A stretch of 64,000 nucleotides of DNA, taken from the NCBI RefSeq assembly GCF_900961225.1, contig NZ_CAAHFN010000065.1, positions 248,001 through 312,000 of the forward strand. Direction: 5' to 3'. A program made the translations under genes and the position numbers. This stretch comes from Modicisalibacter radicis. Its GTDB lineage: Bacteria > Pseudomonadota > Gammaproteobacteria > Pseudomonadales > Halomonadaceae. Under the pieces are notes generated by a model. The model was not told where the DNA came from and made no database searches. It worked only from the letters and a program-made list of their open reading frames with translations. Below, one piece after another: positions 8,131 through 16,890 of the stretch; position 1 is the first letter of the stretch; each line of letters starts with the position of its first letter.

Positions 8131-10071
8131 ATGCTGCAGAACAACGCGCTGCTTTCGCAGCTCAAGCAACAGATTCGTGACACCACCCCGCGCGTCGAGG
8201 GTGTCATCAAGGCCACCGAGCGCGGTTTCGGCTTCCTCGAGACCGACGACGGCGAGTCCTACTTCGTGCCACCGCCCGCCATGAAGCAGGTAATCCATGG
8301 CGACCGCGTCGAGGCGACCCTCAAGGAGGACGGCGACAAGAAGTCTGTGGAGCCGGAACGCCTGGTCGAGGCCGGACTGGATCGCTTCATTGCCCGCGTG
8401 CAGAAGCGCGACGGGCGACTCGCGGTGGTTCCCGATCATCCGTCGATCAACAATGTGCTCAAGGCGCGTATCAAGCGCAGCCTCGACGAGGACAGCATCG
8501 ACGACGGCGACTGGGTCGTGGCGCGGCTGGTGCGTCATCCGCTCAAGCCCGACGATCGCGCCTTCTTCAGCCAGATCGACGAACTGATCGCCAAGCACGA
8601 CAATCCGGCGGTGCCCTGGCGGGTGACGCTGGCTCGCCATGCCCTCGAGCAGGCCTCGCCGGAAGCCGGCGAAGAATGGCCGCTGGCCGACGAAGGGCTC
8701 GAGCGCGAGGATCTCACCGCGCGGGCGTTCTTCACCATCGATGGCGCGAAGACCCGCGACATGGACGATGCGTTGCACGTCGAGACGCGCGCAGAGGGCG
8801 GCTGGCGGCTGTGGGTGGCCATCGCCGACCCCACCGCCTATGTCGCCGAGAACCACGCCGCCGACCGCGAAGCCCAGATCCGCGCCTTCACCGTCTATCT
8901 GCCGGGACAGAACGTGACCATGCTGCCCGAGGTGCTGGCCGACGACCTGTGCTCGCTGAAGGAGGGCGAAACGCGCCCTGCACTGGCCTGCACGCTTGAC
9001 GTCAATGCCGACGGCAGCCTCGGCGACTACCGGTTCTTCGCCGCCAACGTGCGCTCGCACGCGCGGCTGGTCTACGACAACGTCTCCGACTGGCTCGAGG
9101 GCCAGGGAGACTGGACGCCGGATGCCGGTATCGGCGAGCAGCTCAAGGCACTCGAGGCGCTGACCGAAGCGCGCAGTGCCTGGCGCACCGAACATGCCTT
9201 GGTGTTCAAGGACCGCCCCGATTACGTCTTCGACCTGGACGACGCCGGCAATGTACTCGACGTTCGCATCGAGGGCCGGCGCATCGCCAATCGCATGATC
9301 GAGGAGTCGATGATCGCCGCCAATGCCTGCTGCGCGGATCTGCTCGCCGCCAAGGTGGGCCACGGCATCTTCAACGTGCACCGCGCCTTCGAGCCCGAAA
9401 AGGCCGATGCCGCGCTCGAGTTCCTCGCCGACCAGCAGATCGAGGTCGAACGCGAGGCGCTCACCGAGCTTACCCGTTACCGCGAGCTCAAGCGCGCGCT
9501 GGAAAGCCGCGACGATGCCTGGCTCGACGCCCGTCTGCGGCGTTTCCAGGGCTTCACCAGCATGTCGGCCCGGCCCGGCCCGCATTTCGGCCTGGGGCTT
9601 GCCGCCTATGCCACCTGGACCTCGCCGATCCGCAAGTACGGCGACATGGTCAACCATCGGTTGATCAAGGGCGTACTCAAGGGCGAGCAGGCCCCGGCCG
9701 AGGCCAGCGAAGCGCTGACCGAGCAGCTCACCGAGCGCCGCAAGCTGAACCGCATGGCCGAGCGCGACGTCAAGGACTGGCTCTACGTGCGCTATCTGAC
9801 GCCGGCCGCCAGGGAGCAGCGCACCTTCGACGCGGAAATCATCAACATCAACCGCGGCGGCATGCGGGTACGCCTGACCGCCAACGGCGCCACCGCCTTC
9901 GTACCGGCGCCGCTGATGCACAGCGAGCGCAACAAGGTGGCGGTCGACGACAAGGAAGGCCGCATTCGCATCGAGGATCAGGAGCGCTACAAGCTGGGCG
10001 ATACGCTCCGGGTAGTGCTGACCGAGGCCCGCGAGGAGACACGCTCGCTGGTGGCGCGCCCGGCGGATTGA
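8131..10071 (+). CDS. rnb: Exoribonuclease II
   Basis: 646 residues, almost exactly the length of E. coli RNase II. It degrades single-stranded RNA 3'-to-5' in the cytoplasm. The N-terminus (MLQNNALLSQLKQQIRDTTP) aligns with the E. coli start, fixing the ATG although no clear Shine-Dalgarno is visible. Cold-shock domains (ATERGFGFLETDDGESYFVP) come first. The RNB catalytic domain follows from about residue 190, with the Asp-rich IDGAKTRDMDDALHVE active site, and an S1 domain near residues 560-640 (INRGGMRVRLTANGATAFVP). It is shorter than RNase R, which makes rnb the better name. Confidence 0.95.
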   Translation: MLQNNALLSQLKQQIRDTTPRVEGVIKATERGFGFLETDDGESYFVPPPAMKQVIHGDRVEATLKEDGDKKSVEPERLVEAGLDRFIARVQKRDGRLAVVPDHPSINNVLKARIKRSLDEDSIDDGDWVVARLVRHPLKPDDRAFFSQIDELIAKHDNPAVPWRVTLARHALEQASPEAGEEWPLADEGLEREDLTARAFFTIDGAKTRDMDDALHVETRAEGGWRLWVAIADPTAYVAENHAADREAQIRAFTVYLPGQNVTMLPEVLADDLCSLKEGETRPALACTLDVNADGSLGDYRFFAANVRSHARLVYDNVSDWLEGQGDWTPDAGIGEQLKALEALTEARSAWRTEHALVFKDRPDYVFDLDDAGNVLDVRIEGRRIANRMIEESMIAANACCADLLAAKVGHGIFNVHRAFEPEKADAALEFLADQQIEVEREALTELTRYRELKRALESRDDAWLDARLRRFQGFTSMSARPGPHFGLGLAAYATWTSPIRKYGDMVNHRLIKGVLKGEQAPAEASEALTEQLTERRKLNRMAERDVKDWLYVRYLTPAAREQRTFDAEIININRGGMRVRLTANGATAFVPAPLMHSERNKVAVDDKEGRIRIEDQERYKLGDTLRVVLTEAREETRSLVARPAD

Positions 10072-10092
10072 TCGACACCCGGCGCACCAATG

Positions 10093-10126
10093 AAAACGGC
10101 GGACACCTCTCGGTGTCCGCCGTTTT
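10093..10126. terminator. Bidirectional intrinsic terminator
   Basis: A perfect 15-base-pair stem AAAACGGCGGACACC / GGTGTCCGCCGTTTT with a TCTC loop. The terminal A and T runs let it work for rnb on the plus strand and for the minus-strand polysaccharide locus and zinc-ribbon gene arriving from the other side. Confidence 0.9.
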
Positions 10127-10155
10127 GTTGATACCGACATCCTGTATCCCCGCGC

Positions 10156-10344
10156 TCAGGGCACCTCTTCGGGCTCCGCAACCTCGAGTGCATCCCGCGA
10201 CCGGGTGTTCAGCACATCGCCATGCCGATAGTCCCGCCCGCAATCCTGACAATGGTAGCGGTGAGGCACCTTCAAGAAGCGCTGCCACCAACGGCGCTTG
10301 ATCGGATAGATCCCGTAACTCTTACAGTCAGGACATCGCAGCAC
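10156..10344 (-). CDS. Small zinc-ribbon protein
   Basis: 62 residues with two CxxC pairs, CPDC at residues 4-7 and CQDC near 32-35, spaced as in a zinc ribbon. Between them is a basic, tryptophan-containing segment (IKRRWWQRFLKVPHRY), and the C-terminus is acidic. GTG 10344 has GGGGAGG seven bases upstream. It follows the last gene of the polysaccharide locus on the same strand and shares its terminator. A nucleic-acid-binding or membrane-associated role is possible, but no specific family was recognised. Confidence 0.7.
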   Translation of the reverse strand: MLRCPDCKSYGIYPIKRRWWQRFLKVPHRYHCQDCGRDYRHGDVLNTRSRDALEVAEPEEVP

Positions 10345-10428
10345 GATGCGCCCTCCCCTTTAGCAAGAATATAGCCACTGTCCCGATGAACTGTCCCACT
10401 GGGATACGCCACACGTCACCGATGACGC

Positions 10429-12087
10429 TCAGATATCCTCGATCACGAGGACGGGGGCGAAATTGCGCTGCATGCCGTCCATGTTGCGAATCGTATACCC
10501 CTGGTCGCCGTTGGCCTCGACGGCGCAACCGATGCGGGCATTGCGCTTTTCGGCGGTATTGACCACATGGTAGCCACCGCCGGGGTCCCGGGAGACCACG
10601 AACTCCTGAATCGCGTAATGCCGCCCGCCGCTACTCGGCGCCGTGGTAACGGTGACTCGATGGGAGCGACCGGCTTCCAATGTCATGGTCTTGTGAATGT
10701 AGCCCGACCCCGCCAGCGCCCCCTGGCTGCGCCACTTGTTGACCAGCGTGGTGTTGGCATTGCCGACGCGACTGCCTGGTCCGGTAGTCGCGTCGATGAC
10801 GCTGACGTTGCCTTTCGCCGTGTAGGCCATCCGCCAACCGCCGCCTACCGTGACCGGGGAAATGACGCCCCGAGGCGCACTGAATTCGACCGTCGTGTCC
10901 TGCGTGGGCAGTTGATGGATGGTGTTGACCACGTAGATATTGCGCGCGTAGGACGCGTCCGTGCCAGTGGCGATGCGAATGTCGGGGCCGGGCTCGTCCT
11001 GACAGTTGGCCTCGAAATAGGCATTGGTGAAGTTGACGCCGAGCAGGAAGACCACATCGGGGTCGGACACGTCGAACTCGACAGCAATGCCTTGGTTGTA
11101 CTCGAACACGCTTTGCGGAAACGACACGTCGTAGCCGTATTGCGCGTAGAAGCCGCGGCGGCAGTACCAGGTATAACAATGATCTTCGCAATGCACGGAG
11201 ACGCCGCGAAACTGACGGGAGACGATCGCGGCGGCATTGAACCAGCAATCCTTGAGGCTCCAGTGCACCAGCCACTCGGCGTCGCTGAAGATATGATAAT
11301 TGGCCCGCCCGAAGAAGACGCGCTCGAAGAACGCCTTGGCGATGGCGCCGGGACTCTTGGCGGTAACCAGCCTGCCGAGCGCCCCCGGTGCATTCTCGAT
11401 GCTCAGGTCCTTGACCAGACTGCCATTGCCGCAGTTGACCAGCAGATCGCCCTCGCCGGTCAGAGTCGTGGCGCCGGCGCCGGCACCGATCAATTGCCGG
11501 CCCTCGATATCCAGCCCCGAAACGGCGATGCGCCCCGCGGGCAGGTGACAGGCACCGAAAGCCGCCAGACAGGCCTCGATGGCAGCCGTGTCGTCGCGGC
11601 CATCGTAGCGCGCCCCGAACCAGTCGGCCTGCGGGGGGCCCGCCAGGCGCCTGACCCAGCGCCCCCGCGACGCCGAGCGGGGGGCGAAGCACGTTCCACC
11701 GTCGTCAGTCTGGTGACTGTCGGCATCCCAGTGGAAGATCCCTCCGCCGACTCTCGAGCCGTCGTGAAAGCCTTTAACGACCACTGCCTGGCCGTTCTCA
11801 AGCCACCGGGGCGCGAGCGAACACATCCGCTCGATGCTGGCGATATCGATAAGCCGCTCGCCCAGGGCCTCGGCGAGGGTTTGCTGGCCCAGTGAGGTCG
11901 TGACACTCGCCGGTGAAAGGTCAATATCCGCCGCCGCGCCGGCCGGTAGCCCCCCGGGACCCTTGTCGCCTCTCCCGCTTCCCGTCGTGTAGGCCTTGGC
12001 CTCACGCGGCAAGAGCGGTTCGGCGGCGATCAGCGCCGCCCCGGCCCCCAATGTCCTGAACACGAGCGTTCTGCGTGAGGAATCCAT
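10429..12087 (-). CDS. Tat-signal, tailspike-like beta-helix protein (putative polysaccharide lyase/depolymerase)
   Basis: 552 residues. The N-terminus MDSSRRTLVFRTLGAGAALI has a twin-arginine motif followed by a hydrophobic stretch and an AKA-type cleavage region, implying folded export to the periplasm. The next 150 residues follow the phage-tailspike/pectate-lyase-3 pattern: GQAVVVKGFHDGS, GGGIFHWDADSHQTDDGG, GRWVRRLAG, WFGARYDGRDDTAAIEACL, then repetitive beta-helix sequence. ATG 12087 was chosen over a start 32 codons upstream because GGAG lies six bases before it and it gives a clean signal peptide. It ends the polysaccharide operon, 31 bases after the ligase gene. Cleavage or trimming of the exported polymer is inferred. 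Confidence 0.75.
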   Translation of the reverse strand: MDSSRRTLVFRTLGAGAALIAAEPLLPREAKAYTTGSGRGDKGPGGLPAGAAADIDLSPASVTTSLGQQTLAEALGERLIDIASIERMCSLAPRWLENGQAVVVKGFHDGSRVGGGIFHWDADSHQTDDGGTCFAPRSASRGRWVRRLAGPPQADWFGARYDGRDDTAAIEACLAAFGACHLPAGRIAVSGLDIEGRQLIGAGAGATTLTGEGDLLVNCGNGSLVKDLSIENAPGALGRLVTAKSPGAIAKAFFERVFFGRANYHIFSDAEWLVHWSLKDCWFNAAAIVSRQFRGVSVHCEDHCYTWYCRRGFYAQYGYDVSFPQSVFEYNQGIAVEFDVSDPDVVFLLGVNFTNAYFEANCQDEPGPDIRIATGTDASYARNIYVVNTIHQLPTQDTTVEFSAPRGVISPVTVGGGWRMAYTAKGNVSVIDATTGPGSRVGNANTTLVNKWRSQGALAGSGYIHKTMTLEAGRSHRVTVTTAPSSGGRHYAIQEFVVSRDPGGGYHVVNTAEKRNARIGCAVEANGDQGYTIRNMDGMQRNFAPVLVIEDI

Positions 12088-12118
12088 GCACTTCTCCGAA
12101 CCGACCCATGTACCGAGA

Positions 12119-13537
12119 CTATGAAGCCGAGACGCCACGCACCGACATTGGAACGTCCGTATCGACGCCGCGGGTGTCGGCAACAGGCGGTGCAGGCTGC
12201 GCTTTCAACAATGACCAGCAGATCGTGCATAGCCCGAGGTAGCCGGCCAGCCCCCGCGGGTCACGTAGCAACGACTGACTCAGGCCGAAATCGATGAAGG
12301 CCGCGACGATCACGACCCCCGATAACGCCAGGGTGCGCCGCCAGGCCCGCCGGGCGGATCGCAGGTGGCGCGAGAACAGCAGCAGGGGCACGCCGTACAG
12401 GCCCACCAGACTGGTCACGCCCAGCATGCCGCGCCGAGCCGCCGTATCGATGAAATCGCTGTGCAACTGGTCGTAATCGCTCACCCCACGCCCCAGGTCG
12501 CCACTGGCGACACGCGCGTCACGGGCCGCTTCGAGACCGGCCTCGCCCCATCCCGCGATGGGCCTTTCACTGAACAGTTCGAGACCACCACGCCACATCT
12601 CCAGACGCAGTCCCAGCGGAGTCGAGGTCTCGCCCGCCAGGAAATAGCGCTGAACGTCGTCCACGGCCAGGGTCAGCCGCGTGGCGACGCCGGTCTGCGG
12701 CAGACTCACCGCCACGCTCATCAGCATGCCCAGCCCCCCGAAGGCGACCCATAAATAGCGCGCGGGCAAGAGCGGCCTGAAGCTGCGACAGACCAGCCAG
12801 GCCAGCAGCGGCAAGGCGATCCAGCCGCCCCGGGTGCCGGACAGCAACGACGCGACGAGCCCCGCGCAGGCCGCGACGCCAAGCAATGCGGTCAGCCATC
12901 GCGCCCGTCGCCGGCTGCTGCCCAGCCGACCGAGCATGGCAATCAGCGACAGAGCGCTGAGCAGCAGCGCCAGGTTGCCGAAGGGAATGGCATTCATCGA
13001 GTTATCGGCACGCTCCAGACCGACCCAGCCGCGTTCGTAGCCGGCAATCAGGCCGGCGCCCAGGGTGGCAGCGAGCAGACCGATCAACCAGCCACGATGG
13101 CTCGGCGGGTAGCCACGCAGCCAGACCAGCAGCCCCGCCGCCAACAGCGGCCATAGCGGCAACCATCGCCCGTCGCCGCCTTGTGGCTGAGGCCAGGCGC
13201 CGCTGCGCAGCACATCCGCGAGCCAGACGCCGGCAAAGGCCAGCAAGGCCAACAGCACCAGGAGATCCTCGCGGTCCAGCCGGGCCTGGCAACGGCCGAG
13301 CGTCGCCAGAAATCCCACCGATGCCGTCAGGGCAGCGGCCAGCGGCAGCACGGCAAACCCCCAGTGCCAGACGATCAGCAAGGCGATGAAACCACCGACC
13401 AGGAAGGTATTGACTGCCGACCACACCCTCCCGGCCTCCTGCCGGGCGGGTACCGAGGGCCTGGCGGCAACCCCGGGAAGCTGCGCGCCGAGTGCCCTCT
13501 TCGGCGCGGCACCGCCGCCCTGTGGCTCGTCACGCAT
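12119..13537 (-). CDS. O-antigen ligase/polymerase family membrane protein (WaaL/Wzy-like)
   Basis: 472 residues with about ten hydrophobic segments. A large loop before the C-terminal helices contains GLRLEMWRGGLELFSERPIAGWG and DYDQLHSDFIDTAARRGMLG, the Wzy_C/O-antigen ligase signature with its conserved histidine. It acts in the inner membrane on undecaprenyl-linked glycans, either ligating or polymerising them. ATG 13537 overlaps the end of the flippase gene by eight bases. The locus has a second polymerase candidate at 30576-31907, so this protein may be the ligase of the pair. Which role it plays cannot be told from sequence. Confidence 0.82.
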   Translation of the reverse strand: MRDEPQGGGAAPKRALGAQLPGVAARPSVPARQEAGRVWSAVNTFLVGGFIALLIVWHWGFAVLPLAAALTASVGFLATLGRCQARLDREDLLVLLALLAFAGVWLADVLRSGAWPQPQGGDGRWLPLWPLLAAGLLVWLRGYPPSHRGWLIGLLAATLGAGLIAGYERGWVGLERADNSMNAIPFGNLALLLSALSLIAMLGRLGSSRRRARWLTALLGVAACAGLVASLLSGTRGGWIALPLLAWLVCRSFRPLLPARYLWVAFGGLGMLMSVAVSLPQTGVATRLTLAVDDVQRYFLAGETSTPLGLRLEMWRGGLELFSERPIAGWGEAGLEAARDARVASGDLGRGVSDYDQLHSDFIDTAARRGMLGVTSLVGLYGVPLLLFSRHLRSARRAWRRTLALSGVVIVAAFIDFGLSQSLLRDPRGLAGYLGLCTICWSLLKAQPAPPVADTRGVDTDVPMSVRGVSAS

Positions 13538-15335
13538 GGGCAGCCATTCGCTTGAAGATGTCGTTGCGCTGCAGGAGTTCTTCGTAGCGACCGGCATCGA
13601 CGACACGACCGTGATCGATCAGGTAGATGCAATCGCATTGCCTGACCGTGGCCAGCCGGTGAGCGATGATGATGGTGGTTTTCTTGCCCGAAAAATCGTG
13701 CACCGCATCCATCACCAGTTTCTCGGTGATGCCATCCAGTGCACTGGTGGCCTCGTCCAGGACCAGCACTTCGGCATTGCTGTAAAGCGCCCGGGCGATG
13801 CCGATACGCTGGCGCTGACCGCCGGAAAGCTGCACGCCGCGCTCCCCCACCCGGGTATAGACCCCCTCGGGAAGTTCGCCCAGCAGACCATCCAGATGGG
13901 CCATGCTGGCCGCCCGACGCACCTGAACGTCGTCGATGGCTTCGGGCGGCAGGCCGAAGGCAATATTTTCGCGGATCGTCGAGTCGGTCAGGAAGATGTG
14001 CTGTGGTACGAAACCCAGGGTATTTTGCCAGGCGCGCATGTCGCCTTGGCCGAGCGGCTGACCGTCGATCAGCAGCCTGCCCGTGCTGGGCCTGATCAAG
14101 CCCAGCAGCATGTCGATCGTGGTCGACTTGCCGGAACCGGAAGCGCCGACCAGCCCGATCACGCGATTGGCGGGGATCTCCAGGGTCAGCCCGTTCAGGG
14201 CCGGTTCCTGCTTGCCGGGGTAGGTAAAGACGATACCCTGCATCGTTATGGCGTGCTGTGGAATCCAGCGTCCCGCGTCATCGCTCGATTCGTCATTGTC
14301 TTCATTGGTCCCTGCCACGCTCGCCCGCAGGTCGTCGCGCAACGTGTCGAATGCAGCCAGTGCACCGCGAATCTGCGATACGCTGGAATACACCTGCTGA
14401 AAGGCCGGCAACAATTTGAACCCGGCCAGGGCATACACGGACAGCACCGGCAGGATGCTGCCCAGGTTGCCCTCGTAGGTGGCCAGCAGGTAGAGCACCA
14501 GGAAGATGACGCTGCCGAACGCGACCAGCTCCATGGCATAGCGTGGAGCCTGGCTGAGCGCCTGATTGACGCCCTGGGCGTCGGCGAAGTAGCCGCTGGC
14601 CTCGGAAAAGCGCCGGGTGAACATCCGCTGCCGCCCAAGCACCAGCGCATCCTTGATACCGCCGAACCCCTCCACGATCAGCTTGTAGCGCTGGGTCTGG
14701 GCTTCCGAGATCGCCGTGCCGTTGGCGATCAGCCGGCGGCGCACCGTCGTGTAGAGCAGCAGGTATGCCACGATGAAAACCACCAGCCCGACGATCGCCA
14801 CCAGCGGGTTGTAGACGAATATCGCCACGAGCATGAAGATCGCCATCACCAGCTTGGCGTTCATCAGCATCAAGGGGTTGATGACGCTCAAGGTGATTCG
14901 CTGGCACTCCTGGGTGATCTTGTTGGTCAGCTGACTGGTATTCCCGGCGGCGTGAAAGGTCCAGGGTTGGTACATGTAATGCTTGAAGAGGCGATTGCCC
15001 AACTCCACCCCCACACGCGCCCCGTAAAGTGACAACCGCCATATGGTGATCATCGATATAAGCGCCGCGAAAGTCAGCATCAGCAATACGCCGACGCCCA
15101 CCCAAAGCAGGAAGCTCGTCGGCGAGCCGGCGCCGGAAAAGCGGTAGATGTCGGCTATCAGCCCCTCGCCCTGCAACTGGCTCATGTCGCCGACCAGCGC
15201 CATGAAAGGGCCGATCGAAATCACGCCGGCGATCTCGGCAAACGCCATGAGAGTAACGAGAATCTGCAACTTCAGGAGTTTCTTGCGCTGCTCGTCCGTC
15301 ATCAGCGAATAAAGCTCAGCGAGGCTTTTAATCAT
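13530..15335 (-). CDS. PglK-like ABC transporter, lipid-linked oligosaccharide flippase
   Basis: 601-residue half-transporter with about six transmembrane helices in the first 320 residues, then an ATPase domain. Visible ATPase motifs are Walker A GLVGASGSGKSTTIDMLLG, Q-loop GFVPQHIFL, signature QLSGGQRQRIGIARAL and Walker B VLVLDEATSALD. Its N-terminal organisation and motifs resemble Campylobacter PglK, which flips undecaprenyl-PP-oligosaccharide. No Wzx was found in the locus, so this is the likely flippase. An MsbA-type lipid exporter is the alternative, but the neighbours (phosphoglycosyltransferase upstream, ligase overlapping downstream) favour glycan flipping. Confidence 0.85.
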   Translation of the reverse strand: MIKSLAELYSLMTDEQRKKLLKLQILVTLMAFAEIAGVISIGPFMALVGDMSQLQGEGLIADIYRFSGAGSPTSFLLWVGVGVLLMLTFAALISMITIWRLSLYGARVGVELGNRLFKHYMYQPWTFHAAGNTSQLTNKITQECQRITLSVINPLMLMNAKLVMAIFMLVAIFVYNPLVAIVGLVVFIVAYLLLYTTVRRRLIANGTAISEAQTQRYKLIVEGFGGIKDALVLGRQRMFTRRFSEASGYFADAQGVNQALSQAPRYAMELVAFGSVIFLVLYLLATYEGNLGSILPVLSVYALAGFKLLPAFQQVYSSVSQIRGALAAFDTLRDDLRASVAGTNEDNDESSDDAGRWIPQHAITMQGIVFTYPGKQEPALNGLTLEIPANRVIGLVGASGSGKSTTIDMLLGLIRPSTGRLLIDGQPLGQGDMRAWQNTLGFVPQHIFLTDSTIRENIAFGLPPEAIDDVQVRRAASMAHLDGLLGELPEGVYTRVGERGVQLSGGQRQRIGIARALYSNAEVLVLDEATSALDGITEKLVMDAVHDFSGKKTTIIIAHRLATVRQCDCIYLIDHGRVVDAGRYEELLQRNDIFKRMAAHA

Positions 15336-15439
15336 GGCAGTGACAACCTAGGTGAAGACTGAAGGGGCCCTTCTCTTGAAGAAACCAGGATCCCCGGTAG
15401 TTATCGCTAAGAATCGCAGGCGTGCCGAGTGCCTGGCGG

Positions 15440-16819
15440 CTAGCGCGAGCCAGAACCCGTCAATAGCGTCTTGATCGTGCGCAGGACAATCAATAAATCG
15501 AGCCACAAGGAAACATGCTTGATGTAGTAAAAGTCGTATTCCAGTTTCTCGATCATGCCATCGACGTCGGCGGCATATCCCTGCATGACCTGCGCCCAGC
15601 CTGAAATACCGGGACGCACGACATGGCGATAGTGAAAATAGGGAACGTCCTTGCCGTACCACTCGGTGAGTTCCATCGATTCGGGACGCGGCCCGATCAG
15701 GCTCATGTCGCCTTTTAGCACATTGAACAGTTGCGGCAGCTCGTCGAGACGATACTTGCGAATCACCTTGCCGACCCGCGTAACCCGGGGGTCCTCGCCC
15801 GCTTCGGTGAACCCTCGTCCGGTGCGATCGATGTACATGCTGCGGAACTTGTATACCGTGAACCGCCGACAGCAGAGTCCCATGCGAGGCTGCCTGAAGA
15901 GGGCCGGCCCGGGGCTGTCCAGGCGGATCGCAAGCGAGGTGACCGCCATGAGCGGTAGCGCCAGGGGCATGATCGCCACTACCGCCAGGATATCCAGGCC
16001 GCGCTTGACGACCTCGTAACCCTCATGGGGCGTGAGGCTGCCGTGACGAACCTCATCGGACAACTGGCCAAGCGCGACCTTGCCACTGAGGAGTTCGAGC
16101 GCCCGACTCGGCGTGTAGACGGGGATGCGATGGATCGTGCACTCCCCCAGAAAACGCTGCCAGGCATCACTCAAGTCCGCCTGGGTATCGGCGACCACCG
16201 CATCGACACGCATCCGATCCAGGCTGGGGACCTCGAGTAGACACCATCCCGCCCCAGGTTGCTGGCAGAGTGTCATCGCACGGCCAAAAGGCACGATAGC
16301 GATCACCGGTCGTTCAGCCCTCGCCAGCAGGTAGAACGTCATGAAGCCGCCGGCACAGGCCATGGCGAAGCTGGTCAGCACGAAGAGGCCGTCAAAGTCG
16401 ACGCGGAAAACGAAAAGCCCTGCCACCGCCAGGGCGTAGCAAAGCATCAGACCGGGGACGATCAGCACCACGGCCCTGGCCTCCGGGAGGCGGGAAAGGC
16501 GCTGCACGGCGAGCGCGGCAACCAGGTAACTCAGCGACGCCAGCCCGGCCTCCGGCCAGCGCTCGACGCTCGCCCCTTCCCAGAAGCCCCAGCCCCATAT
16601 CAGGATGGCCGGAATGACGACCGCGATCGTCCAGCCCAGCACGAGATGCATGCCCCGATGCAACAACAGCTGCTCCCAGGGGCGCACATGACGGCGCTGC
16701 CGATCCAGCCATTCGCTCTTGAGCGCCTCGGCCGAGATGGGACTGCCGAGGCTCTGCCCCGCCGTCGGGCTCCATCCCGTGGCCGAGTGATTCAGGTGTT
16801 TCTTGATATGTGTCAGCAT
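15440..16819 (-). CDS. Undecaprenyl-phosphate sugar phosphotransferase (polyisoprenyl phosphoglycosyltransferase, WbaP/WcaJ type)
   Basis: 459-residue membrane enzyme that starts the repeat unit by moving a sugar-1-phosphate to undecaprenyl phosphate. N-terminal hydrophobic helices and a central variable domain precede the catalytic domain from about residue 265. That domain shows KRGLDILAVVAIMPLALP, DSPGPALFRQPRMG, FTVYKFRSM, RKYRLDELPQLFNVLKGDMS, GPRP and RPGISGWAQV, all hallmarks of the bacterial sugar transferase family. ATG 16819 follows GGGAGG with a seven-base gap; a longer frame to 16924 has no support. The first sugar cannot be told from sequence. Confidence 0.92.
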   Translation of the reverse strand: MLTHIKKHLNHSATGWSPTAGQSLGSPISAEALKSEWLDRQRRHVRPWEQLLLHRGMHLVLGWTIAVVIPAILIWGWGFWEGASVERWPEAGLASLSYLVAALAVQRLSRLPEARAVVLIVPGLMLCYALAVAGLFVFRVDFDGLFVLTSFAMACAGGFMTFYLLARAERPVIAIVPFGRAMTLCQQPGAGWCLLEVPSLDRMRVDAVVADTQADLSDAWQRFLGECTIHRIPVYTPSRALELLSGKVALGQLSDEVRHGSLTPHEGYEVVKRGLDILAVVAIMPLALPLMAVTSLAIRLDSPGPALFRQPRMGLCCRRFTVYKFRSMYIDRTGRGFTEAGEDPRVTRVGKVIRKYRLDELPQLFNVLKGDMSLIGPRPESMELTEWYGKDVPYFHYRHVVRPGISGWAQVMQGYAADVDGMIEKLEYDFYYIKHVSLWLDLLIVLRTIKTLLTGSGSR

Positions 16820-16890
16820 TCTTGTGCCTCCCTGCCTGTATGAGCCATCAGCACGGTGATTGAGAGTGAAGGCAATCGCCTTACATCGAG

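Noticed and set aside
7852-10140. A 762-codon open frame on the minus strand opposite rnb
   Set aside because: It is antisense to RNase II, has no recognisable motif, and crosses into the preceding gene and the terminator.
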